This document shows, piece after piece, positions 26,685 to 36,698 of a stretch of 64,000 nucleotides of DNA. The position numbers and the translations under genes were made by a program. The notes beneath the pieces were generated by a model. That model saw only the letters and a program-made list of their open reading frames with translations. It searched no databases and was not told the origin of the DNA. The number at the start of each line of letters is the position of its first letter. Position 1 is the first letter of the stretch. The DNA comes from Thermotoga sp. Ku-13t (GTDB lineage Bacteria > Thermotogota > Thermotogae > Thermotogales > DSM-5069), in the NCBI RefSeq assembly GCF_011057685.1, contig NZ_LNFY01000009.1, positions 305,810 through 369,809 of the forward strand, in the 5' to 3' direction.

Positions 26685-27643
26685 TCTGGATCCACCCGGT
26701 TCATCAGTTCACCGCTGAGAATGTATTTCTCAAGGATCTCAAACGTCTCGTTCATCAAGTTGTTCAAAGCCTCTTCACAGTAAGCACCAACGTGTGGCGA
26801 CATGACCACGTTGCGAAGCGTGTTGAAAGGGAATCTGCTCGGAAGAACACATTCCCTGTCAGTGGTGGGATACGTGTACCAGGTGTCGATCGCGGCACCC
26901 GCGAGCACGCCATCCCTCAGGGCCTCAAACAACGCCTGTTCGTCGATCACCTCGCCCCGCGATACGTTGATGAGAAACTTGTTCTTCATTCTGAACAACC
27001 TTTCTCTGTTGAAAAGGTTCCTGGTGTCTTTGGTGAGCGGCACGGTTATGAAAATCACGTCGCTCGTATCGATCGCCCAATCCAGATCGGAGGTGATCCG
27101 ATCCTTCACCATGGGAGCAGTCCTTTTGACCGCCACGATCTCACAGGAGAACGATTGTAGAAGTCGTGCGAGGTGTTGACCGATGTGACCAAAGCCAACG
27201 ATGCAAACCTTCTTTTTCTGCAGGCTGATCCAGTAGTCTTTCTCTCCCCCGTGCACCGAATAACCATGCCATATGCCGTATCTCAGATCGTGATCGTATT
27301 CGACTACACGTCCCAGTAGGGCGAGTGCGAGCGCGAGCGCCCTTTCGGCAACGGCGGAGGCGTTCGAATGGCAGTTACATACCTGTATTCCTCTCTCTCT
27401 GATTGCCTGCCAGTCCAGGGCGTTGACGCCCGCCATCGGGACGATTATCAGCCGCAGCTTCTGCGCCTTCTGAATCTCTTCTGCAGATAGCCTCGCGGCA
27501 ACCACCACGTCGGCCATGCTGAGGAGAGAGTCCAGCGAATCTTCGTGACGCGTTTTGAAAGTGATACCGGGATAGTTGCTTTTCATCTCTTCGATTCTTT
27601 TGAGCCACTGATCGTCAAGCCTGTTGAGGAAGAGTACCAGCAC
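26672..27643 (-). CDS. D-2-hydroxyacid dehydrogenase family protein with altered active site
   Basis: NAD-binding D-isomer 2-hydroxyacid dehydrogenase of about 323 residues. The Rossmann motif is VCIVGFGHIGQHLARLL, the active-site Arg is in NVSRGEVIDEQAL and the His in SPHVGAYCEEAL. The catalytic Glu normally found in the xEP motif about 23 residues before the His is replaced by Tyr (AIDTWYTYP, Tyr258). I prefer GTG 27643, 7 nt after GAGGT; GTG 27652 overlaps that site. Substrate unknown. Confidence 0.82.
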   Translation of the reverse strand: MLVLFLNRLDDQWLKRIEEMKSNYPGITFKTRHEDSLDSLLSMADVVVAARLSAEEIQKAQKLRLIIVPMAGVNALDWQAIRERGIQVCNCHSNASAVAERALALALALLGRVVEYDHDLRYGIWHGYSVHGGEKDYWISLQKKKVCIVGFGHIGQHLARLLQSFSCEIVAVKRTAPMVKDRITSDLDWAIDTSDVIFITVPLTKDTRNLFNRERLFRMKNKFLINVSRGEVIDEQALFEALRDGVLAGAAIDTWYTYPTTDRECVLPSRFPFNTLRNVVMSPHVGAYCEEALNNLMNETFEILEKYILSGELMNRVDPEWQY

Positions 27644-27653
27644 CAACATCACC

Positions 27654-28493
27654 TCAGAGCTTGAGAATCATTTCGTACTGTTCGAAGAACGGTTTGAAAC
27701 CTGTTCGATCCGCCGCCTGGTAGAGCGGATCGTCTTCAGGCACGTTCCCCATGAAGCAAACTGTTCTGTTCTCGATTAAGCAGACGTAGTTGACGGCCTG
27801 TTCCAGAAGTTCTGTATAAGAAGTTTCTGCGTTCGTTGGTGCACAGTCCACGATGAACGCGTTTTCTGCGCTCTTTCCCCAGACAACGTAACCGGAGAGA
27901 GGATGTGCGACTCTGGCCATTCTGTACCTGTCGACGGACAGTAAAAGGGTGAGAGGTTCTCTCTGCCAGTTGGGGCGCCTGGAGAATTTCACCAGAGCTT
28001 CGAGCGCACTTTTGTGAATGGATTCTCTCTCCGCTTTGAGGAACCTAGCAGAGGCTGACGGAACTGGCAAATGTCTGATCATGGAAACGAGTCTTCTTGA
28101 GACTCTGAATCCGAAGCGGGAATAGAAACGTACAACCTTCTCCTGGTTCGCAAGAACCTCGAGCACCACGTCTGTGATGTTTCTCTTCTTCAACGCTTCA
28201 AGACAGAAAGAAAGGATTTTCCCTCCCAGTCCTTTGTTTCTCTCTTCCTTGACGACACCCATCGAATCGATTCTTCCCCTGTTCTTTCTGATGCAGCACA
28301 GAACGAATCCCACAGGCTTGCCGTTTTTGAGAAAGACGTAGGAATCCGTGAGTGAAACGGAATTTTCACGCACATCCAGATTGAAGGAAAACAGGTCCCA
28401 GTTGATCGGCACCGGGTAGTCTTCAAAAATCTGGTTCACCAACTCCAGGAATCTGAGTGTCGGAAACTCAGAAACCCTGATCGTTTCGTACAT
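27654..28493 (-). CDS. GNAT family N-acetyltransferase
   Basis: A 279-residue protein with an N-terminal GNAT domain. The acetyl-CoA binding pattern is in IDSMGVVKEERNKGLGGKIL, followed by ITDVVLEVLANQEKVVRFYS and RFGF. The C-terminal ~130 residues look like a second, degenerate GNAT-like half. Substrate unknown. ATG 28493 has GGGGTGA upstream. It lies 12 nt after fliS in the same operon. Confidence 0.85.
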   Translation of the reverse strand: MYETIRVSEFPTLRFLELVNQIFEDYPVPINWDLFSFNLDVRENSVSLTDSYVFLKNGKPVGFVLCCIRKNRGRIDSMGVVKEERNKGLGGKILSFCLEALKKRNITDVVLEVLANQEKVVRFYSRFGFRVSRRLVSMIRHLPVPSASARFLKAERESIHKSALEALVKFSRRPNWQREPLTLLLSVDRYRMARVAHPLSGYVVWGKSAENAFIVDCAPTNAETSYTELLEQAVNYVCLIENRTVCFMGNVPEDDPLYQAADRTGFKPFFEQYEMILKL

Positions 28494-28505
28494 GGATTCA
28501 CCCCG

Positions 28506-28910
28506 TCACACCGAGATGTTGAATCCACCCTGGGATTTTTTATCGACATTGGCAGACTTCATTGCAGCCCGCCACGCTTCGAGGAGTTCCTGGAAATAAC
28601 CTAAGATCTCATCGAGTTTCTTCAAGTCCTTCTTGATGTTCGCTTCCACCAGCGTTCTGTACATGTAAAGGTACAGCGACCTCAAAGACTGCGCGATTTG
28701 TCCACCTTTTTCCATGTCTAAGGAAGCGTTCAGTTCTATCAGTATGTCCTGCACCCTCTTGATCCGTTCGTTGGCCTCCAGGAAGTATTCTTTTTCTATG
28801 AACTCTCTCGCTTCCTTCAGAAGCTCCACGGATTTTTCGTAGAGCATCTCGATCAGTTTGGCAGGACTAGCTGTCAACACCGCGTTTTCGAGATAGTGGT
28901 CCTTCATCAT
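28506..28910 (-). CDS. fliS: flagellar export chaperone FliS
   Basis: Cytoplasmic helical chaperone that binds the C-terminus of flagellin and prevents early polymerisation. The 134-residue protein has the family start YLENAVLTASPAKLIEMLYE and the LRSLYLYMYRTLVEANIKKD segment. ATG 28910 overlaps the stop of the upstream beta-grasp-like gene in an ATGA pair. No flagellin or FliD gene is in the window. Confidence 0.93.
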   Translation of the reverse strand: MMKDHYLENAVLTASPAKLIEMLYEKSVELLKEAREFIEKEYFLEANERIKRVQDILIELNASLDMEKGGQIAQSLRSLYLYMYRTLVEANIKKDLKKLDEILGYFQELLEAWRAAMKSANVDKKSQGGFNISV

Positions 28911-29497
28911 GAAGTTTTCGCCCCCCTCAGTTTCAGGAGAGCCCTCTGGAAGAGGTTCAAGTAGAATGTCATAACCTGCGGTATTTCCTGTTCCAAGCAG
29001 TTGGCTATGGAGGACATATCCTGTCGCTCGAGCGCTTTCAAAAAGTTTCTCAGTTTGGCAACCACTTCGGAATTGCCATCCATTTCCATGGGTACGATCG
29101 CCAGCACACTCTGCCTCAGATCGTCGAGTGCCGAGATGGCGTTCGATAGATCTTCTATGTCCTTAAATGCGCTGGGTTCCAGCTCTCTCACCTTTGCGGC
29201 CACGTTTGGCAGCAAGTTGATCACCATGTCTATGTAACGCAGGATGCTGGGCAACATTTCTTCAAGATACTCCTGCGGGGTAGCGAACTCCATCGTGATA
29301 GTTTCGTCTTCGTGCAGTGGTTCTGAAAGCCTCTCCGAAAGCTTTTGGGGTTCGACTTGCTCGTTGTCTATGCTGATAGTTTTCAGCACCATGCCCTTCG
29401 GAGCGACGCGTTCGTAAAGTTCTCCGAGATTGCCGAATTCGTCCTTGGAAAACGTCAGTTCCTGACCGTTGATAAAAACCCTAACCACGCTCTTCAA
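28907..29497 (-). CDS. unknown protein, beta-grasp-like N-terminus, coupled to fliS
   Basis: A 196-residue protein that I do not recognise. Residues 1-75 alternate strands in a ubiquitin-like or MoaD-like pattern (VRVFINGQELTF, LGELYERV, KTISIDNEQVE, DETITMEFAT). Residues 80-196 are helical. TTG 29497 overlaps the nudF stop, and GTG 29488 is an alternative about 10 nt after AAAAGGGG. Overlap with fliS suggests a role in flagellar assembly, but this is an inference from context only. Confidence 0.7.
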   Translation of the reverse strand: MKSVVRVFINGQELTFSKDEFGNLGELYERVAPKGMVLKTISIDNEQVEPQKLSERLSEPLHEDETITMEFATPQEYLEEMLPSILRYIDMVINLLPNVAAKVRELEPSAFKDIEDLSNAISALDDLRQSVLAIVPMEMDGNSEVVAKLRNFLKALERQDMSSIANCLEQEIPQVMTFYLNLFQRALLKLRGAKTS

Positions 29498-30021
29498 CCC
29501 CTTTTCAAGAATGCCAGTGACAGGAGGGCCACCGTCTTTGCATCCGTTATCTCACCATCGATACACATCCTGAGCGCCTCCCTGAGAGGTAATCTGATCG
29601 TTTCAACAATTTCATCGACATCGAGATCCTGTTCATGCTGACTGAGTTCCTCAGCGATGTAAAGATATATCTTCTCGTTGGAAAAACCTGGACTGGTATA
29701 TACGAAACCGACGTACTCAAGTTTGCCTGCATCTATACCAGTCTCCTCGCGAAGTTCCCTGAGAGCGCATTCTTCTGGTTTCTCACCCGGATCCAGTTTA
29801 CCTGCGGGTACCTCGATCAAGACTTTTCCCACAGGGTATCTGAACTGTTTCACCAGAACCACATCGCCGTTGTCGAAGAGCGGAAGTACTGCCACGGCAC
29901 CGGGATGCAGGACGACTTCCCTTAAGGAGGTCCATCCGTTGGTCAGCGAGACACGATCGACTTTGACCGTGATGATTTTACCAGTAAAAACGGTGTTACT
30001 TTCAAGTGTTTTCTCTTCCAT
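29494..30021 (-). CDS. nudF: NUDIX hydrolase, ADP-ribose pyrophosphatase type
   Basis: Hydrolyses ADP-ribose or related nucleoside diphosphate sugars. The 175-residue protein has a complete Nudix box, GKLDPGEKPEECALRELREE followed by TGI, and the NudF pattern of a proline or valine-rich N-terminal strand pairing region (VLVKQFRYPVGKVLIEVPAG). ATG start at 30021, overlapping smc by 20 nt. Confidence 0.9.
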   Translation of the reverse strand: MEEKTLESNTVFTGKIITVKVDRVSLTNGWTSLREVVLHPGAVAVLPLFDNGDVVLVKQFRYPVGKVLIEVPAGKLDPGEKPEECALRELREETGIDAGKLEYVGFVYTSPGFSNEKIYLYIAEELSQHEQDLDVDEIVETIRLPLREALRMCIDGEITDAKTVALLSLAFLKRG

Positions 30022-33000
30022 ACGCTTCCTCCCGAACGGCCAGCGTTTCCAGCTCCACCGGGACCACGTTCGACACCCCGTCCACCATAGTTATACCGTG
30101 GAGCGTGCTCGCGGCCTCCATGACAACCTTGTTGTGCGTGATCACGATGAACTGCGCGCGCTCCTTGTTTATTGTGAGCATGCGTTTGAACCTCTCGGCA
30201 TTGAACTCGTCGAGCGCGGCGTCGATCTCATCGAGTACGTAGAAGGGACTCGGATTGACCTCCATGAGTGAGAAGAGCAACGCTATGCCAACGAGGGACT
30301 TTTCTCCACCCGAAAGCAGTTGCAATTTTTGAACCCTCTTTCCAGGTTTCTTGAGCGATATCTCGAGGCCCGCCTCGAGCAGGTCCTTGCCCGGTTCCAG
30401 CTTGATCTCTCCCTCGGCTCCTGGAAAGAGCTGCGAGATGTAACGAGAGAAAGCCGCGTTGACCTGTTCGTAAACGTCCAGGAACCTCTTTCGTGCTTCC
30501 TCATCGGTTTTTTCTATGAGCTCCTCGATCTTTCTCTTGGATTCTTCCAGATCTTTTTTCTCCACCAGTAGTTCTTCGTACCTTCTTTCGACCTCGTTGT
30601 ACTCGTCGATGGCGGTCAAATCCACCGGGCCGAGGTACTTTATCTTGTTCTGGAGATCCTCCATCTCGTTTTTCAGCGATTCGAGAACCTCTTCGCTCAA
30701 TTCTTCTACCTTCTGCGCAGATTCCATGTCGATCTCCTTCAGATGTTGCTCGATACGGTTTTTAACTTCCTGAATGAGCAATTCCAGATGGTGAGCGTTT
30801 TCTCTGAGCTTTTCTCTTTCTTCCTTGAGTTCGTTCATCCTCATTTCTATATCGTTCAACTGCGCGAGTTTTTGATCCTTGTCCATCCTCTGCATCCTCA
30901 TGGTCTCAAAAAGCTCTTCGGTTTCTTTGCGTATCGATTCGAGTTCCTTTGCGTTCTCCAGAAGTTCAAGCCTAACCTTTTCTATCTGTGTCTCGAGTTC
31001 GACACTCTGTCTCTGCAAGTCCAGCTTTTCCTCAGCCAGCTTTTCTGTCTGGCTCTTTATCCTCTCCAGTTCAGATTCATAGTGTAGCTTCTTCTCCAAC
31101 GCTCCTGTGAGTTCCGCTTTCAGATCGAAATACCTTGTGGAGATCTCATCGAGCGACTGCTTCTCGAGCTGCAATTCTTTGTCGAAGTCTTCGATGCTGT
31201 CGTGTAGCTTTTCTTCCTGAAGACGCAGTTCGTCCAGCTGATTCAGAACTTCCTGTTTTCTGAGTTTCAATCCCTCGGAACGACTCTTGTATTCCCTTTC
31301 CAACTGTTGGAGCGAATCGAGTTCCTTTTTCACATCTTCGAAACTCCTGGACAGTTCCTCTATCATCCTCTTCGTCAGACTGTCCTGTGTCATGACTTCC
31401 ACGAGCTCTCTTTCGACGAGTTCATGGTGTTTCTTGAGCTCTTCCAGTTCTCTTTCCACTTCCTTCAACTCCGAGTCGATCCGTTTTTCATTCGACGCCA
31501 ACTGCATCCTCTGCGCTGCTATCTCACCGAGCCGGGCCTTCCTCACGATGAGAGAATCGGACCTGTCGAGCGAAGATTCGCCACCCGTTATGGAACCGTG
31601 CGGCCCAACAAGTTCCCCATCGAGCGTGGCGATCCTGCATCTCAACCTGTACTTTCGTTTCATATCTATCGCGTCTTCCAGTCTTTTCACGATTATGTCG
31701 CTTCCGAACAGATAACTCGGCAGGGAGGAAAACTGAGGAGAGACTTTCACCAGCTGTGCGGCGTAACCCACGAAACCGGGGTGGTTTTCCACCTCTCTCA
31801 TTCTCGTGAACTGCGGTTCTATCAGGTCCAAAGGAAGGAACGTCACGCGACCGATCTTTTCGTTCTTGAGCCACTCTATGATTCTTTGCGCGTCTTCCGC
31901 AGTTTCGACCACGACGTGCTGTACGGCCCCACCGAGCAGTACTTCTATTGCCTTCGCGTGTTCGAGCTGAAAGCTGAGCAGGTTTCCGACCACATCGTGA
32001 ACGTTGGGAAATTCACCCTCGGCTTTCTTCGCGAAGATGGCTCTCACCGCTCGGGAATAGCCCTCGTAGCTGGCAATCAAATTTCGCAGCCTCTTCTCTT
32101 CTTCGTCCAGGTACCTCAAGTTCCTGCGAATTTCTTCCAGGTCCGCAACCAGCTGTTCCCGTCTGGTCTTCAATTCGCTGGTTTGTAACTCGATCTGTTT
32201 GAGCTCCTCGGAAAGTTTGTTCTTGCGATCGCTCGCCTTGCTGGATTTTTCAAACAGGGTGGAAAGTTCGTACTGAAGCGCGTTCAAACGTTCGATCTTC
32301 GCTGTGAGCTGTGTCTGCAGCATGGAGAGCCTCTTTCTGAGATCCTCCATGGTTTCGTCGAGTTTGGTCAGCTCGTTTTCCAGAGCGATTTTTTTCTTTT
32401 CGACGCCGGCGAGCTGTTCTCTCAAAAGCAACGCGTTCTTTTCCTTTTCCGAGTATCTGGACAGTATTTCCTGCCTGATCGCTTCCACCTCTCTGAGCTG
32501 TTCCTCTTTCTGGTTTACCTCCTCGAGCAGGGCTTTAAAGATGAGGCTGAGTTCATCTTTTCTCTTCTTCAACTGTGACACCTGTTCGTCTATCAGATAG
32601 ATCTTCGTTGTGAGTTCAACGTACCGATTTTCCATTTCGTTCAGCTTTTTGCTGTAAATCTCTCTCATCTCGCTGAGGGCAGCCTGACGTTTCTTGTAGT
32701 CCTCGAGCAGGTTGGTGAAAGCTTCTATGCCTTTGTCAACCTCTGCGAACTCTTCTTTGATCGAGGACCATTGAGATTCGAGTTCTATGAGCTTTTTCTG
32801 CACCTGGTTGATCTTTTCCTGGTTCTCAGCAAACTGCGTCTCAAGGTTCTCCAGTCTTCTTAAATCTCTCTTCAGAACGTTTCCGAAGAAGAACTTTCTC
32901 ACTTCTTCGAGTCTTTCTGAGTATTCCTTGTATCGTTCCGCCCTTTTTGCTTTCAGATAGAGCGATTTTCTCTGTCTGTCAAGCTCGGTCAGAAGATCCT

Positions 33001-33553
33001 GTATGCGCGTCAGGTTGCTGGAAACGTTTTCGAGCCTCTGCAAGGCCTCTCTCTTCTTCTCCCTGTAGAAGGAAGTTCCAGCCGCTTCCTCGAGAAGGGC
33101 CCTCATCTCCTCGGGCGTCGCGCTGGTGATCCTCTCTATCTGTCCCTGACCGACTATGGAATAGAGCTCCTTGCCCACTCCCGTGCCGGCGAACCTTTCG
33201 TGGATGTCTTTCAAACGTACCGGTTCGCCGTTGAGCATGTAAACGTTCTTTCCATCCGAGGAGAGTGAACGTGCGACGGTGAAGGTATCACCATCGTGTT
33301 CAAACGTCAGCTCAACGTAAGCGGACGAGCTGGCAGGGGTGGTGCTGGAACCTGCGAAGATGATGTCGAACTTTTCCTCTGCACGGAGCTGTTTCATCGA
33401 CTGTTCACCGAAGACCCAGCGGATCGCATCGACGATGTTCGACTTTCCCCCTCCGTTGGGACCGACTATCGTGGTGACACCTTCAGAAAAGTTCAGTCGC
33501 GTCGGTCTGGCAAAAGATTTGAACCCGTGCAGGAACATGCTTTTGAGTTTCAT
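30002..33553 (-). CDS. smc: chromosome segregation protein SMC
   Basis: Condensin ATPase of 1183 residues that loops and compacts DNA. The head is formed by Walker A GPNGGGKSNIVDAIRW at the N-terminus and LSGGEKSLVGIAL plus FYVLDEIDAALDE at the C-terminus. Long coiled coils flank a hinge near residues 490-650 (DVVGNLLSFQLEHAKAIEVL and GPHGSITGG). ATG start at 33553, 16 nt after nagA. ScpA and ScpB are not present in the window. Confidence 0.96.
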   Translation of the reverse strand: MKLKSMFLHGFKSFARPTRLNFSEGVTTIVGPNGGGKSNIVDAIRWVFGEQSMKQLRAEEKFDIIFAGSSTTPASSSAYVELTFEHDGDTFTVARSLSSDGKNVYMLNGEPVRLKDIHERFAGTGVGKELYSIVGQGQIERITSATPEEMRALLEEAAGTSFYREKKREALQRLENVSSNLTRIQDLLTELDRQRKSLYLKAKRAERYKEYSERLEEVRKFFFGNVLKRDLRRLENLETQFAENQEKINQVQKKLIELESQWSSIKEEFAEVDKGIEAFTNLLEDYKKRQAALSEMREIYSKKLNEMENRYVELTTKIYLIDEQVSQLKKRKDELSLIFKALLEEVNQKEEQLREVEAIRQEILSRYSEKEKNALLLREQLAGVEKKKIALENELTKLDETMEDLRKRLSMLQTQLTAKIERLNALQYELSTLFEKSSKASDRKNKLSEELKQIELQTSELKTRREQLVADLEEIRRNLRYLDEEEKRLRNLIASYEGYSRAVRAIFAKKAEGEFPNVHDVVGNLLSFQLEHAKAIEVLLGGAVQHVVVETAEDAQRIIEWLKNEKIGRVTFLPLDLIEPQFTRMREVENHPGFVGYAAQLVKVSPQFSSLPSYLFGSDIIVKRLEDAIDMKRKYRLRCRIATLDGELVGPHGSITGGESSLDRSDSLIVRKARLGEIAAQRMQLASNEKRIDSELKEVERELEELKKHHELVERELVEVMTQDSLTKRMIEELSRSFEDVKKELDSLQQLEREYKSRSEGLKLRKQEVLNQLDELRLQEEKLHDSIEDFDKELQLEKQSLDEISTRYFDLKAELTGALEKKLHYESELERIKSQTEKLAEEKLDLQRQSVELETQIEKVRLELLENAKELESIRKETEELFETMRMQRMDKDQKLAQLNDIEMRMNELKEEREKLRENAHHLELLIQEVKNRIEQHLKEIDMESAQKVEELSEEVLESLKNEMEDLQNKIKYLGPVDLTAIDEYNEVERRYEELLVEKKDLEESKRKIEELIEKTDEEARKRFLDVYEQVNAAFSRYISQLFPGAEGEIKLEPGKDLLEAGLEISLKKPGKRVQKLQLLSGGEKSLVGIALLFSLMEVNPSPFYVLDEIDAALDEFNAERFKRMLTINKERAQFIVITHNKVVMEAASTLHGITMVDGVSNVVPVELETLAVREEAYGRENT

Positions 33554-33569
33554 CGCCCTGCCCCCTCAA

Positions 33570-34697
33570 TCAAACTCCATGAACAAGCAGACCGTCGATG
33601 TAAACTGCCAGCAAATTCAACTCTTCGTCCAATGCGACGAAGTCCGCCATCATACCTTCTTCGAGCAGGTTCGGCTCGATGCCACTCGCCTTAGCAGGTG
33701 TAAAGCTCGACACGATGAACGCAGATCTCAGGGGCACACCGAGTTCGAAGACGAGATTTTTGACGGCCCGATCCATGGTGAGCGTGCTACCGGCGAGTGT
33801 CTCTTGACCGTGAACCTTCGCCATTCCGTGTTTGACCTCGACCTTCATCTTACCGAGTTTGTACACCCCATCGTCGAGTCCCGTAGCGGATATCGAATCG
33901 GTGATCAGGAGAGTTTTGAAAGATCCTTTCGTTTTCATAACGATCTGAACCGTCGCCGGATGTAGATGAACCAGGTCACATATGATCTCGCAGTAGACCT
34001 TTTTGTGTGTCAGAACGGCTCCAACCACACCGGGTTCTCTGTGGTTGAACTCTCTCATTGCGTTGAACACGTGTGTCGCTCTGGTTGCGCCAGCTTTTAT
34101 AGCGTTGAGGGTTTCGTTGAAGGTGGCGTTCGTGTGCGCGATGCTCACGATTATTCCGCGTCTCCGCAAGAGCTTTATGGCTTGCTCTGCACCCTTCAGT
34201 TCCGGCGCTATGGTGAACACCTTCACGATGTCACCGTAACGAGAAAGGAATTTTTCCAGTTCTTCGAGGTCAGGTTCTTTCAAAAGCTCTTGTCTGTGAG
34301 CACCACGTTTGTTGGGACTGAGGTATGGCCCTTCGATGTACAGGCCTGCAATCTTTGCGGCTGGCATTTTGATCTGCATCACCTTCTTGACTGTTTCTGC
34401 CACGCGTGCGAGATTCTCGAAGGTGTCAGACACGGTCGTTGGAAAAAAACGTCCCACACCGTGCCGGGCGTAAAAGGAAGAAAGCTTCAAAAATTCTTCA
34501 ACGCTCGCGTTCATCACGTCTATGCCTGCGGCGCCGTGTGTGTGGCTGTCCACGAACGCGGGTGCAACTATCGGATAGCATCGATCGGCGCGAAGCTTGG
34601 TTTTTTCTATCGCGACGATCCTCCCGTTTTCCACAGTGACAGAAACATCCTGAAGCTCTCTGATTGGGGTGAACAACCGTTTCACTTTTATTCTCAA
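33570..34697 (-). CDS. nagA: N-acetylglucosamine-6-phosphate deacetylase
   Basis: Amidohydrolase that deacetylates GlcNAc-6-P, feeding amino-sugar use or cell-wall recycling. The 375-residue protein has the metal-site HTH in DSHTHGAAGIDVMN, YIEGPYLSPNKRGAH with the metal-binding Glu, SIAHTNATF, THVFNAMREFNHREPG and the catalytic Asp in ITDSISATG. ATG start at 34697, first gene of the long minus-strand operon. NagB is not adjacent. Confidence 0.94.
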   Translation of the reverse strand: MRIKVKRLFTPIRELQDVSVTVENGRIVAIEKTKLRADRCYPIVAPAFVDSHTHGAAGIDVMNASVEEFLKLSSFYARHGVGRFFPTTVSDTFENLARVAETVKKVMQIKMPAAKIAGLYIEGPYLSPNKRGAHRQELLKEPDLEELEKFLSRYGDIVKVFTIAPELKGAEQAIKLLRRRGIIVSIAHTNATFNETLNAIKAGATRATHVFNAMREFNHREPGVVGAVLTHKKVYCEIICDLVHLHPATVQIVMKTKGSFKTLLITDSISATGLDDGVYKLGKMKVEVKHGMAKVHGQETLAGSTLTMDRAVKNLVFELGVPLRSAFIVSSFTPAKASGIEPNLLEEGMMADFVALDEELNLLAVYIDGLLVHGV

Positions 34698-34778
34698 TCA
34701 CACCAGCTCCCCACTTTTCACTTCAACAATTATGATACACCTATGTGGTACTATTGATCTAAAAGAGGAGGTGTTGAG
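34698..34778. promoter_or_regulatory. divergent nagA/thrS intergenic region
   Basis: An 81-nt AT-rich gap with candidate -10 boxes on both strands: TACTAT toward thrS, and TATCAT or CATAAT toward nagA. No clear -35 is seen for either. GAGGAGGTG precedes thrS. It is too short for a T-box, and no long hairpin is visible. Confidence 0.4.
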
Positions 34779-36695
34779 ATGCTGATCCTGAAAGACGTAG
34801 GAGAGGTGAAACTTGAAGTTCCGATCTCTGTGAAGGCCCTCGCGGAGAGAATGAAATACAACGGAGTTATAGCGGCCGTGCTTGACGGGAAGCTGATCGA
34901 CGTTCGGGACGAAGTCATTTCTGGACAGATGGAGTTCGTCACGCTCGATCATCCCATGGCTCCCCAAGTGTACCGCCACACGATGTCGCACATAATGGCC
35001 CAGGCGGTGATGAGGATCTTCGGTGAAAACAGAGTCCTGCTCGGCATAGGCCCGGTCATCGAGAACGGTTTCTACTACGATTTCGAGATCGTCGATGGCA
35101 GGATCGTGGAAGAAGACCTTCCAAGGATCGAAGAAGAGATGAGAAAGATCATCGAAGAAGATCTCACGATAGAGCGTTTCACGATGAAGAGGGATGAAGC
35201 CATTCAATTCATGAAGAACAAGGGTCAGAAATACAAGGTGGAGTTGCTGAACGAGATGCAGGAAGAGATCGTGACGTTCTACAAACAAGGAGAATTCGTT
35301 GATCTGTGCAGAGGTCCACATCTTCCGTCCACCGGAATGGTGAAGCACTTCAAGTTGCTCTCGCTCTCTGGGGCGTACTGGAGGGGTGATGAGCGCAATC
35401 CGATGCTTCAGAGGATTTACGGAACAGCCTTCACGACTGAGGAAGAATTGAACAGATACATCGAAATGATCGAGGAAGCCAAGCGGAGAGACCACAGAAA
35501 ACTTGGACCCGCACTCGGTATATTCTTCATAGATCATGAGAATGCACCCGGTATGCCGATCTTCACACCCGCCGGAACGATCATCCTGCGCGAGCTCATG
35601 AACTTTTCGAGGGAGCTGCATCTGGCGAGCGGGTATCAAGAGGTCATGACACCGCTGGTGATGAGTGAAAAGCTCTGGAAGATGTCTGGCCACTGGGACC
35701 ACTACAAGGAAAACATGTACTTCACATCGAAGGAAGACCAGAACTTCGCCATAAAACCAATGAACTGTCCAGGTCACATACTCATATACAAGAGCAGGCC
35801 CGTATCCTACAGGGATTTGCCGATCCGGTATTTCGAGTTCGGCAAGGTCCACAGGTACGAAAGGAGCGGAGTGCTGCACGGCTTGTTGCGTGTGAGGAGC
35901 TTCACACAGGACGATGCGCACATCTTCTGCAGGATAGACCAGATAGAAAAAGAGATCGTTGGCATCATAAGACTCATCGAACGGATCTACGCCCAGTTCG
36001 GTTTTGAGTACTCCGTCGAACTGAGCACCATGCCGGAGAACCACATGGGTGACGTGGAAACATGGAACATGGCCACGGAGTCGCTGAAAAATGCGCTGGA
36101 TTCCATCAAGTTGCCTTACACGATAAAAGAGGGCGAGGGGGCTTTCTACGGTCCCAAGATCGACTTCCACGTGAAGGATTCCATAGGCAGGACCTGGCAG
36201 TGTGCGACGGTACAGCTGGACTTTCTCATGCCCCAGAGGTTCGACCTTTACTACGTCGATTCGGATGGTTCACAGGTTCGGCCGGTGATGATACACACGG
36301 CCAAGTACGGAAGCCTGGAGAGGTTCCTGGGGATACTCATAGAACACTTCGCAGGCGCGTTCCCAACCTGGCTCACTCCGACGCAGGTCGTGGTGCTACC
36401 TATTTCTGATCGTCACACACATTATGCAGAAAAGATCGTTGAAAAATTTTCAAACAGTGGTGTTAGAATCAAACTCGACGCGCGCCACGAAACTCTGTCT
36501 TACAGGGTGAGGGAAGCGCAGACGATGAAGATACCCTACATGTTCATCGTTGGTGACAGGGAAATGAACGAAAACAAGGTCTCCGTGAGGACGAGGAAAG
36601 GGACAGATCTCGGACCCAGGGATGTCGATCAAGTTTTGAGCATCATTGTTGAGGAAATAAAGACTCGTTCGTTGAAGAATCTGTTAGAGGGATGA
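34779..36695 (+). CDS. thrS: threonyl-tRNA synthetase
   Basis: Charges tRNA-Thr. The 638-residue protein has an N-terminal TGS domain, the editing domain with [11 protein letters not shown] and [13 protein letters not shown] (zinc-like His and Cys residues), the class II core with [12 protein letters not shown] and [20 protein letters not shown], and the C-terminal anticodon domain. ATG start at 34779 with GAGGAGGTG upstream. The HD-GYP gene follows after 3 nt. Confidence 0.97.
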   Translation: MLILKDVGEVKLEVPISVKALAERMKYNGVIAAVLDGKLIDVRDEVISGQMEFVTLDHPMAPQVYRHTMSHIMAQAVMRIFGENRVLLGIGPVIENGFYYDFEIVDGRIVEEDLPRIEEEMRKIIEEDLTIERFTMKRDEAIQFMKNKGQKYKVELLNEMQEEIVTFYKQGEFVDLCRGPHLPSTGMVKHFKLLSLSGAYWRGDERNPMLQRIYGTAFTTEEELNRYIEMIEEAKRRDHRKLGPALGIFFIDHENAPGMPIFTPAGTIILRELMNFSRELHLASGYQEVMTPLVMSEKLWKMSGHWDHYKENMYFTSKEDQNFAIKPMNCPGHILIYKSRPVSYRDLPIRYFEFGKVHRYERSGVLHGLLRVRSFTQDDAHIFCRIDQIEKEIVGIIRLIERIYAQFGFEYSVELSTMPENHMGDVETWNMATESLKNALDSIKLPYTIKEGEGAFYGPKIDFHVKDSIGRTWQCATVQLDFLMPQRFDLYYVDSDGSQVRPVMIHTAKYGSLERFLGILIEHFAGAFPTWLTPTQVVVLPISDRHTHYAEKIVEKFSNSGVRIKLDARHETLSYRVREAQTMKIPYMFIVGDREMNENKVSVRTRKGTDLGPRDVDQVLSIIVEEIKTRSLKNLLEG

Positions 36696-36698
36696 AGA

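Noticed and set aside
34698-34778. T-box leader for thrS
   Set aside because: Only 81 nt lie between the divergent genes, with no T-box sequence or antiterminator hairpin.
34698-36170. A 490-residue reading frame antisense to thrS
   Set aside because: It is fully opposite a certain gene and has His/Val-rich composition typical of a shadow frame. The same applies to long antisense frames at 11556-12626 and 1800-2708, and to the plus-strand frames at 38816-39697 and 31307-32188.
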